Shown: piece by piece, positions 42,451 through 54,111 of the stretch
Layout of the letters: every line of letters begins with the position of its first letter
How positions within the stretch are numbered: position 1 is the first letter of the stretch
Assembly (NCBI GenBank): GCA_030847615.1
Contig: JAUMIR010000001.1
Coordinates: forward strand, 253,769,187 to 253,833,186
Source: Gambelia wislizenii
Lineage: Eukaryota; Chordata; Lepidosauria; Squamata; Crotaphytidae
Direction of reading: 5' to 3'
DNA length: 64,000 nucleotides
Position numbers and translations under genes: made by a program
The notes under the pieces: generated by a model
What the model was told of the DNA's origin: nothing
What the model saw: only the letters and a program-made list of their open reading frames with translations
Database searches by the model: none

Positions 42451-43234
42451 CCTGATCTCTCCCCGCCCCCCCGAGCCAGCCAATAGCATCGCTCATGGCA
42501 CGGAACTCTAAAGGAAGTACGTCACCAAGGTTGTGAAAACATGAGTAATCGCATCCTTGATTGACAGCCAAAAAAAATATATCCCGGTACGCTAAACATG
42601 TGTAAACAGCAAAAGCACGGGATATAAGAGTGTGAGACCAATAAAAAGAAACGGAACTTTTGTCGTGTAAATATCAATCATGGGATCTTCCAGGATTTCC
42701 TAAAGAGTGACAAAAAATCATCTAAACAGCGCGGGACAAATACAGGATCAGGAAGTCACGGTACGCCCTGCGACAAAAATTGCCGTATAACTGACACCCT
42801 GGTGGTTATTAACTGGTGGTAAATAGTAGGTAGTAAATATTGCTGGGGTTGAGGGGAGTAGAATACCATGGAAACATACTGCTCCATGCTCCAATTCTCT
42901 CCAAGCACTAGGAGGTGCCAGGAGCAGCTTTTTTGCCATTTGCTTTTGAGAAGAGATTGCTGGAGAGTTGGTGGCATTTCCATATCTTTTTCTTGACAAA
43001 TAAACACAATAGGCATGGAAGGCAGAATGCCCTACAAACAGCACGATTCTGAAAAACAGCCAGCATTTCCTTGAAAGCATAAGAATGAAGTCATCCTAGC
43101 CTGCCACTTATCAGTCAAGTGCAAAAATAACGCCTTTATCCATCACTGTCTACAAACAGATTGACAAAGTTTTCTGTCTGCACATGCATGTGAATGAACA
43201 AGCATACACACGCATGCATACCCCCATGCACTAA
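42451..43234. other. Unassigned spacer
   Basis: A CG-containing stretch at 42460-42780 has 'gccagccaatagc' (CCAAT-like) and 'gggatataagag' (TATA-like) motifs, but no frame follows. It may be part of a DNA element related to family A, whose fragment lies upstream; not proven. Confidence 0.3.
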
Positions 43235-43792
43235 GGACTTTATCACACCAGCCACAATCGAACTCATTTAAGCATGGAAGCATACCAGTTTGGCATCATT
43301 TATTATCACACTTCCTCTACAATAGTGCTTTGGCACTGATTTGGTGATCCATGCTCACATCATCTGGTTTTTTTGCACCACGGCATAACACCACCTTCTG
43401 ACCCTTCTATGCCCTACCCGGCACATGTGTGCCTTTCGTATTTTTAAAATTTTTCTTACTGCAATTGTGAAATTACAGCAAGACCAAAACTTTAAAAAAG
43501 AAAATAAAAGGAAACCAACCTTCTCAGAAACAGCGAAAGGGAGGAGGAGAGGAGCAGAATCACGCCCACTCACGCCATGTGACCGCCTGAGAAGCAGAAC
43601 TGCAGCAGGAGGTACTTTTCGCATGGAAATCCATAGTGGAAAAGCAAAGTGATTGAGAGGCAAAGGAGCATTCCAGGAACAGATGGCATGCAAAGCAGCT
43701 ATAGGACTGCTTTTTGTTGTGTGGTAAGTAATAGCCAAAGATATCATTATCCCATGGAAATAGCACTTTATCAGCCTCGTGTGATAAAGTCC
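43235..43792 (+). mobile_element. MITE with GGACTTTATCACAC termini, TSD TAA
   Basis: Ends GGACTTTATCACACCAG and CTCGTGTGATAAAGTCC lie inside TAA/TAA (43232-43234 and 43793-43795). Length 558 bp. The interior has a 219-codon minus frame overlapping it, which shows no domain and is a chance frame. Confidence 0.9.
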
Positions 43793-44119
43793 TAAAGCAG
43801 AACAGCAGTTGCAACCCCACTGACCTACTACTTGGGACAAAACATAACAATATATAGTATATATCTTCTTAGGCAGAGCAATCCTACACTCCACATTAGA
43901 AGCGAGATTCTGCCACCTGGCCAGTGGCAGTGGCACTCTGTCCTGTTCCTCAGCCTTCCCCAGCCTCTCCATAGGGGACTCCCATTGCCTCCAGTCAGCA
44001 TAGCAATTCACCATCCTAGGTGGAGATGGTGAGAGAGGGAGTCCAACTGATCTGGAGGGCGACAGGTTGGAGAATGCTGCTATTCATATTGAGCCCAGGA
44101 AATGCTGAGCTGGGGCATA

Positions 44120-44345
44120 CACTTCACCAGTGTCCACTTTCACACTACACAGTTATAGCACCGCAGTCCAATTTCGAATGCCGTGGCTGCCTCCTGTGGG
44201 ACCCTGGGGTTTGTAATTTGGTCAGAGTTACCAGAGGAGCTCCCTGGCTGAGAATCCTAAGCACCCCTCCCTAAACTCCCAAGATTCCATAGAATGTTGC
44301 CATGGCAGTTAAAGTGGAGTCATGGTGCTATAACTATCTAGGGGT
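44120..44345 (+). mobile_element. Palindromic MITE (family E)
   Basis: Left 'cactacacagttatagcacc' and right 'ggtgctataactatctagg' are inverted; 'ggcagttaaagtggagtcat' is near the right end. Copies at 51655-51840 and 54112-54560 share 'gagaatcctaa' and 'ccctccctaaa'. Confidence 0.75.
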
Positions 44346-44538
44346 CCTCTAGAAAACGCTAAACGGCAGAACAACAGCAGTCATACTCCCTTCTGGGCTC
44401 CATAATATTTGCACTAGTGTTTCCCCAGTACCTGCCTCCCCCAAACTGTCTACAACACCCTGCGTTAGCCTTTCTACCACTATATCTTTGCAAGTGGAGC
44501 ATCAGCATGTTAAGTGTCCCACCAGCTTGTCTATCATG

Positions 44539-45174
44539 GGGGTTGTCTATACAGTGAAAATACTCCTCATAGAATTCAAGGAGAATATGGTTTGTCTTAA
44601 TGGCATCCCACATATTTGGACAGAGCAGGGGCCAAAAAGGCCAAATACTCCATGAGAAAAGTCTTTGTGGCTTTTCCCATATTTTTTAAAAACTCTGAAG
44701 GAAATGTACATTCCTGCTTGTTGGGACAACCAATTTGTTTTGCTGCACATTCCCGATAAAAGCAGAAGCGGAAAGCTGATTAGTTGGATGTGCGCAAGGG
44801 GCAGAACTTGCTGGCACGGCAAGTGCCCCGAACCACCATATTGATTTTCACCACAGCATTCATCTGCTGAGGTGACAAAACAACCTTTCCCCCCTTTTTC
44901 CCCTATTTATTTAAGCAGAGTATTGCCCTTCTGCACTTTGGATATGCTTTTTAAAAAAATGCTGTTCAGCGGCACCAACAGGTGGGAATAAAAATGTGAG
45001 GAATTCACTTGCATTTGCCATCTTGATTCACAGGTATGCCTATTTGAACAACGAATGTGGATAGCTTCACATGCCTGTGATCTTGCCAAAAAACTGTGGA
45101 GACAAATGAAAGCTGCTGCAAATTGACATTAGTGCGCATCAATCCACGTTTTATTGCCTCGGATGGACAAGCCC
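44539..45174 (+). mobile_element. MITE family A, complete copy, TSD ATG
   Basis: Ends GGGGTTGTCTATACAGTG and GGATGGACAAGCCC lie inside ATG/ATG (44536-44538 and 45175-45177). At 636 bp it is the best reference for the family. Internal marks are 'ggagaatatggtttgtctta', 'cacattcccgataaaagc' and 'agcttcacatgcctgtgatc'. No coding capacity. Confidence 0.9.
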
Positions 45175-45177
45175 ATG

Positions 45178-46674
45178 GCAGTGCATTGCACCAGTTTATG
45201 AAAGCATTTCATTGAATCCTTTTACCTCTCTACCAAGATAATTTACATATAGAGCTGTTTCATATTTTCTTCTTTTCCTTTAGAATTTCTGCAAATTCAT
45301 GAACAAAACTGCCTAAAATTATCCTGCCTGATGCATGCTCTTCCAAAACCGGTGCATAGGAAATATTCCAAAATGACATTCAGAGAATTATAAAATAACT
45401 CTTATTTTATAGCCTGCTTTTGGTAGAGTCCTGCCAAGGTCTTTGGTAGAGTCTGTTCTCTGACAATTAATTCTGTTCTCTTCTTTTATGAGAAAAATCT
45501 ACCGACATGAGTATGAATTTCAGTCTGAAGACCAACTTCTGTCTTGTATTATATGACATATTAGCATTAGGAGTGGATCATAGCTGGAAAAGTGATTATC
45601 TATTATTAATGCTCTATTAGGCAAAAAATAGGGCTTTGAATATTGGAATATACATTAAACACATCCATATTTTATCATCAGGTCACTCAAGTCAACTATT
45701 AAGCCACAAATGGTTGTTATTATTTTCTTCCTTTTATTGATCAGTATTTCCAAAAGTTTTGCATAGCTCACAGACAAAAATACAAATTGCTTCTCTTGCT
45801 GTCCTGCTGTGTAGCCATTCTATCCATAAGTCTCTTATTGACACTGGAAGGAGAAAATGACCTTTCAAAGCTTTTCACAGTTTTCACAGAAGTCCTGGTT
45901 TCATGCTCAGGATACAAAAGGAACCAAAGAACTCCATTTTACTCTTTCTGAACACTGATCACAATTACTTGGCATGTTTCACACAGCTCTTTAGTGTTCT
46001 CCTGGCTCATGTTTACACTGCTGTTTAGATCAGGGAAATTGCACAAGATTAACAAAATCTCTAGATTGCACCTTCCTGTATATTTGCAATTGTGATTCTG
46101 GCATCCTTGGGTAATCTTGGTAGCATTGCCATACCTCTGTGTCTCTTACCTGGATTCAGCTGACTGTGTATAGCTCAAGAAACATGCTCTGGGTGCTCCA
46201 CTCTTCCCTGATTTCTAAAGAGCATTTTTCACCTAAGCAGACAAAATCTCACACACATTGGCTGCAGATTTACCATTATTACATCCTCCATGGTTCTGAG
46301 TATGATCAGCATGTTTAGCATAAACAATTTTTGTCCCAAACCCGCTACTCCCTGTCTTAAAGGAAATTAACTTCTTCCACATGGTGTCCACATGAGCAAA
46401 AGAAGTATGAATGGAATCTTTTTCTATGACCAACAAAACAAGACTAATGTCTTTAGTCACTAAGATGGTAATAGATGGGGCTTTTTCCTAGTGAATGGGG
46501 ACATATGACTAACAAGTTTTATAACTAAATTCCTGGCTTGAGCAGCAGTTACTAAATTTACTTTCATCAGACTGTTTACAAGGCTGGGGCAAAAGAAAGC
46601 AGAAGAAAGTACAGATACCTAATGCAAAAACCTAATTTTATAGCACTCCTGCTTCTCTTAAGTGTATGCATGTG
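45178..46674. other. Low-repeat interval, no gene confirmed
   Basis: The longest repeat-free stretch here. A minus-strand frame of 75 codons (46460-46233, GTG start) has mixed composition but no domain I recognise. 'cttacctgg' at 46147 could read as a donor site on the minus strand, but no convincing exon was found upstream. Confidence 0.3.
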
Positions 46675-46870
46675 TCTGTGCCTTCAAGGCACCTGTCAAC
46701 TTATTGCAGCCCCATGGACTTCATAAGGTTTTTTTAGGCAAGGTTTTGCCTGTTCTTTCCTCTGGAATATAGCCTACAGCACCTGGTACTCATTGGTGGT
46801 TTCCTGACCCTGCTTAGCTTCCAAGGTCAGACAAGATCTTTATACCTTTAGGGTATTTAGACCCAATTCT
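46675..46870 (-). repeat. 5S-rRNA-derived SINE, minus strand
   Basis: 'cattggtggtttcc' followed by 'tgaccctgcttagcttccaa' and 'ggtcagacaagatc' is the reverse complement of the 5S rRNA internal control region. The body 'gcagccccatggacttcata' continues to the tail, as in 24038-24250. Confidence 0.8.
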
Positions 46871-47550
46871 TCTTAGGTACCCCTCATGTATCCAGAGAAA
46901 GCGTTAGGATCAAAGTTCTAAGTGCAGTTTCCAGGGGTTCTACTGCTATGGCAAGCCCAAGCAATTAAGAGTATTTTTAACTAAATGAAAGAAGCTAGGT
47001 AGGAAAGCAGCTAGGTCTAACTGCTGTCCCAGAAGCCATATGGGAAGAGGCTGTCTTCTTGATGATTACCAGGCCAATAAAACTGGAATAATTCTTATAT
47101 GATGCACTAGATTACTCATCCAATGACTATTTCTTTTGAGACCTATCTTTTCTTTTGCTGGCAGCTTCCTTCAGACTTCAACTTGGATATAGAAAATCCA
47201 CCCAGGTTTTGTGGGGGGCGAGGGTTGTGGAGGAAGTGTATTTATTCCCCAGAAGGTAAGAAAGGTCAGCAATGTTGAAGCAAATTCCTAGTAAGGCTGA
47301 GTGAATCACTAACAAAGCCAGAATGACCATAGTTGTTGCAGTTGTAAGTGTAGCTATTGCATTACTACCTTCATGCTGTGGTTCTCCTTGTTGTTTCTCT
47401 GTATTTGTACCAGTTTTCCTAGCAAGGCATTAAAATTATACACAATTTATTGGAACACTTTGCCAGTCTTTGGGAGATACCTAACTCACATGGATCATCT
47501 AAGAGAAACTTGACATTCATTCACACTGGCACTCTAAACTTGCTTAATTC
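46871..47550. other. Unassigned spacer
   Basis: No transposon ends or coding frames recognised. Confidence 0.35.
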
Positions 47551-47551
47551 A

Positions 47552-47897
47552 CAGAGGTGTAGCTACAGGGACGAGGTGCAAAATGGGGGCATTCCCCCCT
47601 CCAAATAAGAATTCTGGGGGAGCATGATATTTTCCTTGAGTCACCAAATTTCTAGCATAATAGACACTGAGATATTGAAAATTGTTCACACCTAGGACTC
47701 TTAGATTTGCTGTGTAATTTTGCCTGTTCCTTTCCTTTGGGTGCTTAATCTGCATTTCTAAATGCTCAACTGAAGTTTTAAGTTATTCCAATGCAAGATA
47801 TTTGTGACTGGAGGAAAATTTCACTGGGTGGGACAGAATTCTCATCTGAGGAAAATGCCCTCATTTTGTACTCTCTTCCAGGTAGCTACACCTCTAT
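47552..47897 (+). mobile_element. MITE with CAGAGGTGTAGCTAC termini
   Basis: CAGAGGTGTAGCTACAGGG at the left and GGTAGCTACACCTCTATG at the right are inverted. The CAG...CTG-type ends suggest hAT, but no clear 8-bp TSD is visible. Confidence 0.65.
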
Positions 47898-47933
47898 GAA
47901 CTAAGCAACTTTATACTTCTAGTATGAATATAA

Positions 47934-48315
47934 GGGCTTCACTAGATGCAATGGTATACTATGAGTGAGTGTGCATTTTCACCCATTCACAACAATGCTA
48001 TTTTGTCTCCACCATTTTTTCTCCTATTCACATCCATTCACATCTATTTGAATAGAGTGTCCACATGCTCTGATAAAGGGCAACAGAGCAAAAATGCACA
48101 GTGATGCAAATTCAAATGTCCATCCATGTGAAAATGTGCATCTACATGCATTTTCCAGAAGACTTCAGGGAAAATTGGGAATCCTTTACTGTGTGGTTTG
48201 TGGAGCTTTTAGCCCCGCCACCTTCCAAATACCACAAATCTCATTCAGATCCCTTTGGGACACATCGTATTCTCTGCAAATTCTATGAGGAGTATTTTCA
48301 TCATCTGGACAACCT
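47934..48315 (-). mobile_element. MITE family A, internally deleted copy
   Basis: Left GGGCTTCACTAGATGC and right 'aggagtattttcatcatctg' with GACAAC match the reversed ends of 44539-45174. At 382 bp it lacks part of the middle. Confidence 0.75.
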
Positions 48316-49602
48316 CCAAGTTTCCCTTAGATGATTCCTGAGAGTGCAAGCACTAACCATAGTTTAATGGCACACATGTCAGTGTAAGCTACAATTAGTT
48401 CTATGCAGGAAATGAATAGGAAAGCAAAATATGACTGGGTGACAAGGCAGCCTGTCCACAGTGCATTTTTGATGTTCTGTGGTTTGGGGGATCATCTTGA
48501 GATGCTGTCTTACTGCTGGAGAAGAGTTCTAGCCTAGTATTCTCCCTTACACGATAGTCTTGGAGTGTTTTTCTTAGTGGTAGAGCTTTTAAACATTTGA
48601 TACTGAGCCTGCAGTCTCAAGTGACAGTGGATACACCCAGATTCATGTAAAGCTGCTGGTTGTACAGCCTGGCAGATTTCCAATGTTATGTCAGTCAGAG
48701 AAAGGATGCCTATGACTGATGAAAAGAAGAGAATCTGGCATCTATAAAAGGTGCAAAATTGAATAGGGACAAAGTCCAGAGAATATCTGTGTGCCTAGTG
48801 ATAGGCTCATCTATCCAAAACATCGTTGTCCACCCAAAAGTGTCTCTTCAGAAAAATGGAACAGTATTATTCTGTGCCTAAGAAAACCCTATGAAATTAA
48901 TGGGGTTGCCGTAAGTCAAGAGGTGACCTGAGGACAACACACATCACAGAGGAATTAGTGACCTGCATCTGTTGAGGCTGTATTGTCATTCCATTCTGTT
49001 ACTCTGTTTGGATTTTCTGTGGTCTGAAGGGAAATAAGGAACCACAGGTTAGCAAAGGAGAACAAATGGCTGCATGGTAGGATTGTATAGAGGCATTATT
49101 AAAACAGAGTGAACAAATTGTGGCTATGCCACAAACCCCAAGTATGGAAGCATCCTTAACTAAGATGGCACAAAACAGATGCCAATATACTGCATCAGCT
49201 ATTTACTTACAAATGTGTAACTAAGTAACATCTCCTGGCCCAAACCCCCCTTGCACCCGCCCAAGCTCTCCTTAAGAGCCCACAGCCACATCAAGCAAAT
49301 GAAGTCCTGTTCAGCTGCATCAGGGAAAGGAAAAGAGTGTTTCCAGCAAGGAAAGGCATGTTTCCAGCCCCCTCCCCACCGGCAAGTGAAGCTAAGAAGA
49401 GGAATTGTGATGGGGTCCTGCTTCTGATCATTGCAGCCTCACTCACTGGCAGGAGGAATCTGGAAACATCATTCTCCTTGTGCTCCAATCAACCGCTGGA
49501 CAGACCTCCTTTGCTCAATGTGTCTGCTGACTGTTAAGGTGGGCTTGAGGGAGCTTTTACAATCATGTCAATAGTGACACAATAATGACTACTTAATCTT
49601 AT
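48316..49602. other. Spacer with one SINE tail
   Basis: 48878-48948 ('aagaaaaccctatgaaatta', 'ggggttgccgtaagtcaag') is a SINE tail on the plus strand. The rest, including frames near 49291-49537, has no recognised feature. Confidence 0.4.
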
Positions 49603-49898
49603 GGGCTTACCATACTCTGAAGTAAAATGGCAGCACAACAGGACGGTTCTGTCTTCTGTGCTGCCTTACTGCAAGTCATCATCGTTCTTCCATTCTGATT
49701 CCCGAGGGAGACTGAGGTAAACCTGCATTTTTTTGCTAACCGAAAAACCTGTTAGCAAAAAGAAGCAGTTTTACCTTGGTCTCCCACGGGACCAGAACGA
49801 AAGAACACCAGAAGAACAGTGACATCATGTGGTAAGGCAGCACGGAAGATAGAACCTTCCTGCTATGATGATGCTTTACTTTGTAGTGCGGTAAGCCC
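49603..49898. mobile_element. Fold-back MITE of about 296 bp
   Basis: The left half 'gggcttaccatact...ggcagcacaaca...gttcttc...gggagactgaggtaaacc' is mirrored by the right half ending 'gtagtgcggtaagccc'. The centre is TGCTAAC-N10-GTTAGCA (49734-49757). Arms of about 145 nt give a long hairpin if transcribed. Flanks TAT and CTT do not match. Confidence 0.75.
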
Positions 49899-50232
49899 CT
49901 TACTGATAACAGAACAGCTATGGATCTGTAACTTCAGGTTAAAAATCTATAATTACAATAGAGAATGCAAGCCAGAGCTTGGCAAAGTCACCCGTGATCA
50001 CTGTAATTCCAAGAACTGGTCATGAGAGCCAACTATAATTACCAGAATTAACCATGATTCTGAGAGCTGTAGTCAAAATAAATAAATAAATAAATAAAAA
50101 TAGAGGAACTTTTCCCAGTCCTGGTGAAAACAGTACATAATGGGAGCGGCAATCCATTGACATCTAGAATACAATATATTCTTGAGCCCTGCATTAAATA
50201 TACTGTAGGAAATTACATTGTCAAAGCTAGTA

Positions 50233-50275
<43 letters not shown>

Positions 50276-50916
50276 AAACCAGTAAACTAAAAAACAAACA
50301 AACTGGATGTTCAAAAATAGCTCTGAGCTTTCTTGACTGACAAGAGTTTTCTACTTTCAGGGGAGAACAAATCATACCAATATCACATAAGGTAATTTTA
50401 AGTTGGGGATGGGGGAAATAGCCACTGAAGTGTGTTTCTTGATAGCTTGCCTTTATCTCAGGTGTCAGCTTAAAGACTGTGTACTTCAATTCCCCCTCCT
50501 CTTAAGATAGAAGTCCTATAGGTATCATAGCAACAAGCTACATCACATGGTTTTCTGTGATGCCACCTATAAGCAGATGTGAACTGTGCTGGCTAATAAA
50601 GTCTGAGCAAGTGTCAGACAGAAAGAGTACTCAGACAGACTCTGCTTTGCTTCAGAATAATTCATCAGGTAAATGTTTCCTCACCTCCTCTGATTCACAT
50701 GGGTAAACCCCAGCTCAAAACCCAAGTGAATCCTAATTACCACAAGAAGAGGTCAGTGTCATTTACATTCTTCAGACTTTTTTTTATTTCCCTGTGTTGC
50801 TCCAAAGCTTGTAGCCAAAAATCTGTATTCCTGTGGTTATTTGTTTGCAGCCACTGTTTTGCCATCAGTGGAACTGATCCTGTCTGCAATGCTGATCACT
50901 CATATCAAAATATGTT
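49899..50916. other. Spacer with a (TA)n tract
   Basis: A (TA)n microsatellite occupies 50227-50268. Nothing else recognised. Confidence 0.4.
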
Positions 50917-51025
50917 GTTGCTGCTGTTATTGTTATCAGCCTTCAAATCATTTCCGACTTATGGCAACCATAAGGTAGACTTATCCCAGGGTTTACTAGG
51001 CAAGAATTTTTCAGAGGGGGGTTGC
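50917..51025 (-). repeat. tRNA-SINE tail, minus strand
   Basis: 'ttgttgctgctgttattg', 'tcatttccgacttatggcaa' and 'tttactaggcaagaattt' are the reverse complement of the SINE 3' half. Confidence 0.8.
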
Positions 51026-51223
51026 CATTATCCAATATAGCAGGAATGCTTCCCATATGAAAATGAGGACTAGTGTGATCTAGCAACAAGAGCAACAGGT
51101 GAAGAGAGCAATATTCAAATCCCTCTGGGCCAAACCATAACCCACGATCCACAGAATTCTCATAAGGATAAAGCAGGGAAGAGGGAGAGACTATGGATGC
51201 TGAGAGGAAAGGTCAGGATGGGG

Positions 51224-51224
<1 letters not shown>

Positions 51225-51254
<30 letters not shown>
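51225..51254. repeat. (TCA)n microsatellite
   Basis: Ten TCA units. Confidence 0.95.
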
Positions 51255-51344
51255 TTTAATCTGTTAATACAAATTGATTCCATTGTGGGTAAAAGAAAGC
51301 CTGGCCAGAAAATTTAAAAAAATGTTGTTCTTCTGTAAATGCAG

Positions 51345-51575
51345 GTCAACCCCTGTATCCATGGGAATGGTATCCACAGTTTCACTTATCCATGTTCAAA
51401 AAAATATGTCCCCTCTAGGCATTTTCTAGGTCCTCCTGCATGATTCTATGGTCTGCTTCTGCTGGAGGCTGGGCCAGAAGTCATTCCTTTCAATAGGGGT
51501 TACTATTATCCAGCGTTCCACATATCCAGGGTAAGTCTGGAAACATATTCCCCCATGGATACGGGGTGGTGGGGG
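51345..51575 (+). mobile_element. Tigger-like MITE (second family)
   Basis: 'caggtcaacccctgtatcc' and 'tggatacggggtgg' are the diverged ends. The body 'cacagtttcacttatccatg' and 'tctaggcattttctagg' match 28755-28986. Confidence 0.8.
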
Positions 51576-51654
51576 GAGGACTTTATTTGCAGGAGTCTAG
51601 AGAGATTTATGGTTGAATATATTCCACATTTTTTCAAATGTGAAATTTGGACCC

Positions 51655-51840
51655 TTTCACTACAGTACACATTTGTAGTGCTAAATTCCACTTTAACTGC
51701 CAAGGCAATGTCCTGTGTAATTCTGGGATTTTTCATTTTGTGAGGCACTAAAGCTCTCTGGTTGAGAATTCTAAATACCCTTCCCTAAATACCAAAGTGG
51801 AGTCGTAGCACTACAGTTGCATAGTGTGGATGGGCCCCTT
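51655..51840 (+). mobile_element. Palindromic MITE family E copy
   Basis: 'tagtgctaaattccacttta' and the mirror 'aaagtggagtcgtagcacta' define the element; 'ggttgagaattctaaatacc' is shared with the copies at 44120 and 54112. Confidence 0.8.
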
Positions 51841-52834
51841 CTTTGGGCAGAGGAAAGTTGGTTTCACTACCATTGCTGGGATAGGGAAGTCAGAAAGAAA
51901 AAGTTTATTATTTTTTTAAAAAAAGGTTTCTTCCACCTCCAAATTCTACGCCATTCTATTTCCTAATTCTATGCCATCCTACAAACAGTACAAGATATAC
52001 ATCTGCTGAAATACTCTCCAAAACAACTATTTCCTCCAACCATGATAGCCACCAGGAAAGAGGAATGTCTGTGAGAAAGTAGAGGGTTCTTGAAATCCAG
52101 ATCTCACTTCTCCATACCGTAACATCCCACAGCTCCTTCTCTCTCTACCTGCTCTGTGAAGTTTTTATTCCAGAAAATTTAGTGATGTCATAGCAATTTA
52201 GCTGCCTCCCACATTTCCCATTCTCTAGACTTTTCACCTCATCGTCTCTTCCTTGTTTCTGATTCACTTACCCTTTTCCTCTAAGCTTTCTACACTTCTC
52301 TTCCTTCTCCTGCCTATACAGCTGTGCTGCCTATCGCTGTCATGGCCATGCACTTAAGGCTTCACACTATTCTTTCTCCACCCTCATCTCCACACCTTCC
52401 TCATTTCCATAGTTCTCCCTGCCTATCTGAAAGGCATGAGCAATGCAGCAGCTCAGTTAATGGCTAAGGAGGAGCTGGCATGCTGACACGTAACAGACAG
52501 GATGTGTTTACTGCCCCAGGCTGAAGTTAAATGGAGCATACCCACCAGAAAGTACACATACGCACAAACATAGCAAGGAAGGAAACTAGTTATATCTGAA
52601 ATCACAGCAGGAAAAGAGCTAGAGGCTTGGAAATGGGTATGGTGAATTGCTAATTAGGTTTCAACAACAAATTAGGAAACCATTCTGTTCCTATTAATAG
52701 TGTAATCCACACTGAATTATGGCCTAACTACCTAGACTTTAGTCCCAACTGTAACAGACCCACTGAATCAATGTCAAGTCAAAATGTCAACACTGAATCA
52801 AATGATCTATTCTAATTGGGACTGAAAAATTGAA
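51841..52834. other. Unassigned spacer
   Basis: Pyrimidine-rich at 52130-52420; no coding frame or transposon end recognised. Confidence 0.35.
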
Positions 52835-52941
52835 TTTAGATTTAACTAATCACTGTCAGATGAAAGCCAGCAGCTACTGGTCTATCTGTCTGATATATCC
52901 CAATGTTGGCTTTCATCTGCCAGTGATTAGTTAAGTCTGAA
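52835..52941. other. Strong isolated hairpin, about 35-bp stem
   Basis: Arm 52844-52869 and arm 52907-52932 are reverse complements with one mismatch (26 positions). Pairing extends outward nine more positions with two G-U wobble-type differences. The loop is 37 nt. Size and shape are like a microRNA precursor or the core of a small fold-back MITE; neither is shown. Confidence 0.7.
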
Positions 52942-53542
52942 GCTAGAAGAAAGCAAGAATTACTGGGTTGATGATATAAATGCTTTTTTAAACTGTAAGA
53001 CTTTTTTCCTCTTCCATGTCCTGGTGTGTGAGAGAATTTGTGTGCGTTGTGTGTGAGGGGGGGTCTCCAGAATGGGGCTGGAAAAGGAGGCGGGGTGGAG
53101 GCAGTGAGCAAAGTTTTGGCTTCTCTGACAAGCCCCAGTTGGGGGAGGAGTGGTCATTTGGCATAGAATTTTTTGTTTAAATGTTTCTGTTATTTTACCC
53201 ATTGAAAGAAAATCAAATTAAAATGTCCACCCCTTCTTCTTCTCCCCTCATTGCTGGAGGTGACTGACATTTCCCCACCCAAAACATTCCCACCAACCAC
53301 CCCCTGACCACCCAAAATTGGCACAAAAGTGCAACTGAATGTTCATACAGGAAATCATAGAAGCAGGAAAGAAGGTCATTGACAAATATTTTGTGTGAAT
53401 AAAATAAACATTTTCCAAATGGTCTCCCACAGCAGAACAACTGAATAGGAATAAAGTCATCTGATAAGCTCCAACTGAAGGTACTATTATCCTGAAGTAA
53501 GTGCAATTTATCTGCCTTGTTCAATAAAGCCCATTCTCTCAG
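52942..53542. other. Unassigned spacer
   Basis: G-rich piece at 53050-53150; minus-strand frames here show no domain. Confidence 0.35.
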
Positions 53543-54108
53543 GACTTTATCAGACTAACCTCCATAAACGTTCTTTTGCCAGCAAATTTTGTTGCATTTT
53601 TCTGTCAACAAAAGAACCCTTTCTACCATACCTACCTTGAGCAGCGTGAAAAGGCAGCTCCAGAATAAACAGAGCTCCATTTACTTCTGGGTTCGAGATC
53701 TTGGCAATTCTCATGAGAAGACATGAGTTCGGTAAATTTTTAAAATACACAAAAATAAAGACACAAAACGTACACTCAAGCACAGAAACACACTTTAAAA
53801 CTTAAAAGTAAATGGGGGAGTTTCATAAAAAGAGTGTCCCCTACCTGGCTTTCACTATCGCACCTGGAAGTGTTCTGGAAGGACTGGCCATTGACAATGT
53901 AATTATGAGACAAAAACAGTGCACAGTTTCAAATGTCGGCAATACCAGCAAACAACTGCCACGGGAGATCTACTGACAGCTTGGCCCATCAATAAAAAAG
54001 AATGCCTTATTCCCTACACATAATCGCGAAAGCACAATGAACATGCAAGCCCTTTCATGTTCATTAGACATCCTTATGATGCCATATTTGCCATGTCTGA
54101 TAAAATCC
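53543..54108 (-). mobile_element. MITE with GGACTTTATCAGAC termini, TSD TCA
   Basis: Ends GGACTTTATCAGACTAACC and CTGATAAAATCC lie inside TCA/TCA (53540-53542 and 54109-54111). The body is the reverse orientation of 16403-16970 ('tctcatgagaagacatgagt', 'cctggctttcac', 'aatgccttattcc'). Length 566 bp. Confidence 0.9.
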
Positions 54109-54111
54109 TCA

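Noticed and set aside
42460..42780. Promoter or CpG island of a gene
   Set aside because: CCAAT- and TATA-like motifs are present, but CG density is modest and no exon or open frame follows.
43355..44014. 219-codon minus-strand frame
   Set aside because: It runs across the right half and end of the MITE at 43235-43792 into unrelated DNA; no domain and no conserved motif.
46147..46460. Exon with donor site on the minus strand
   Set aside because: A GTAAG-like donor exists, but frames on either side contain stops and no protein family is recognisable.
50073..50489. 138-codon minus-strand frame
   Set aside because: Crosses a (TA)n microsatellite (Tyr-Ile repeats) and has no family motif.
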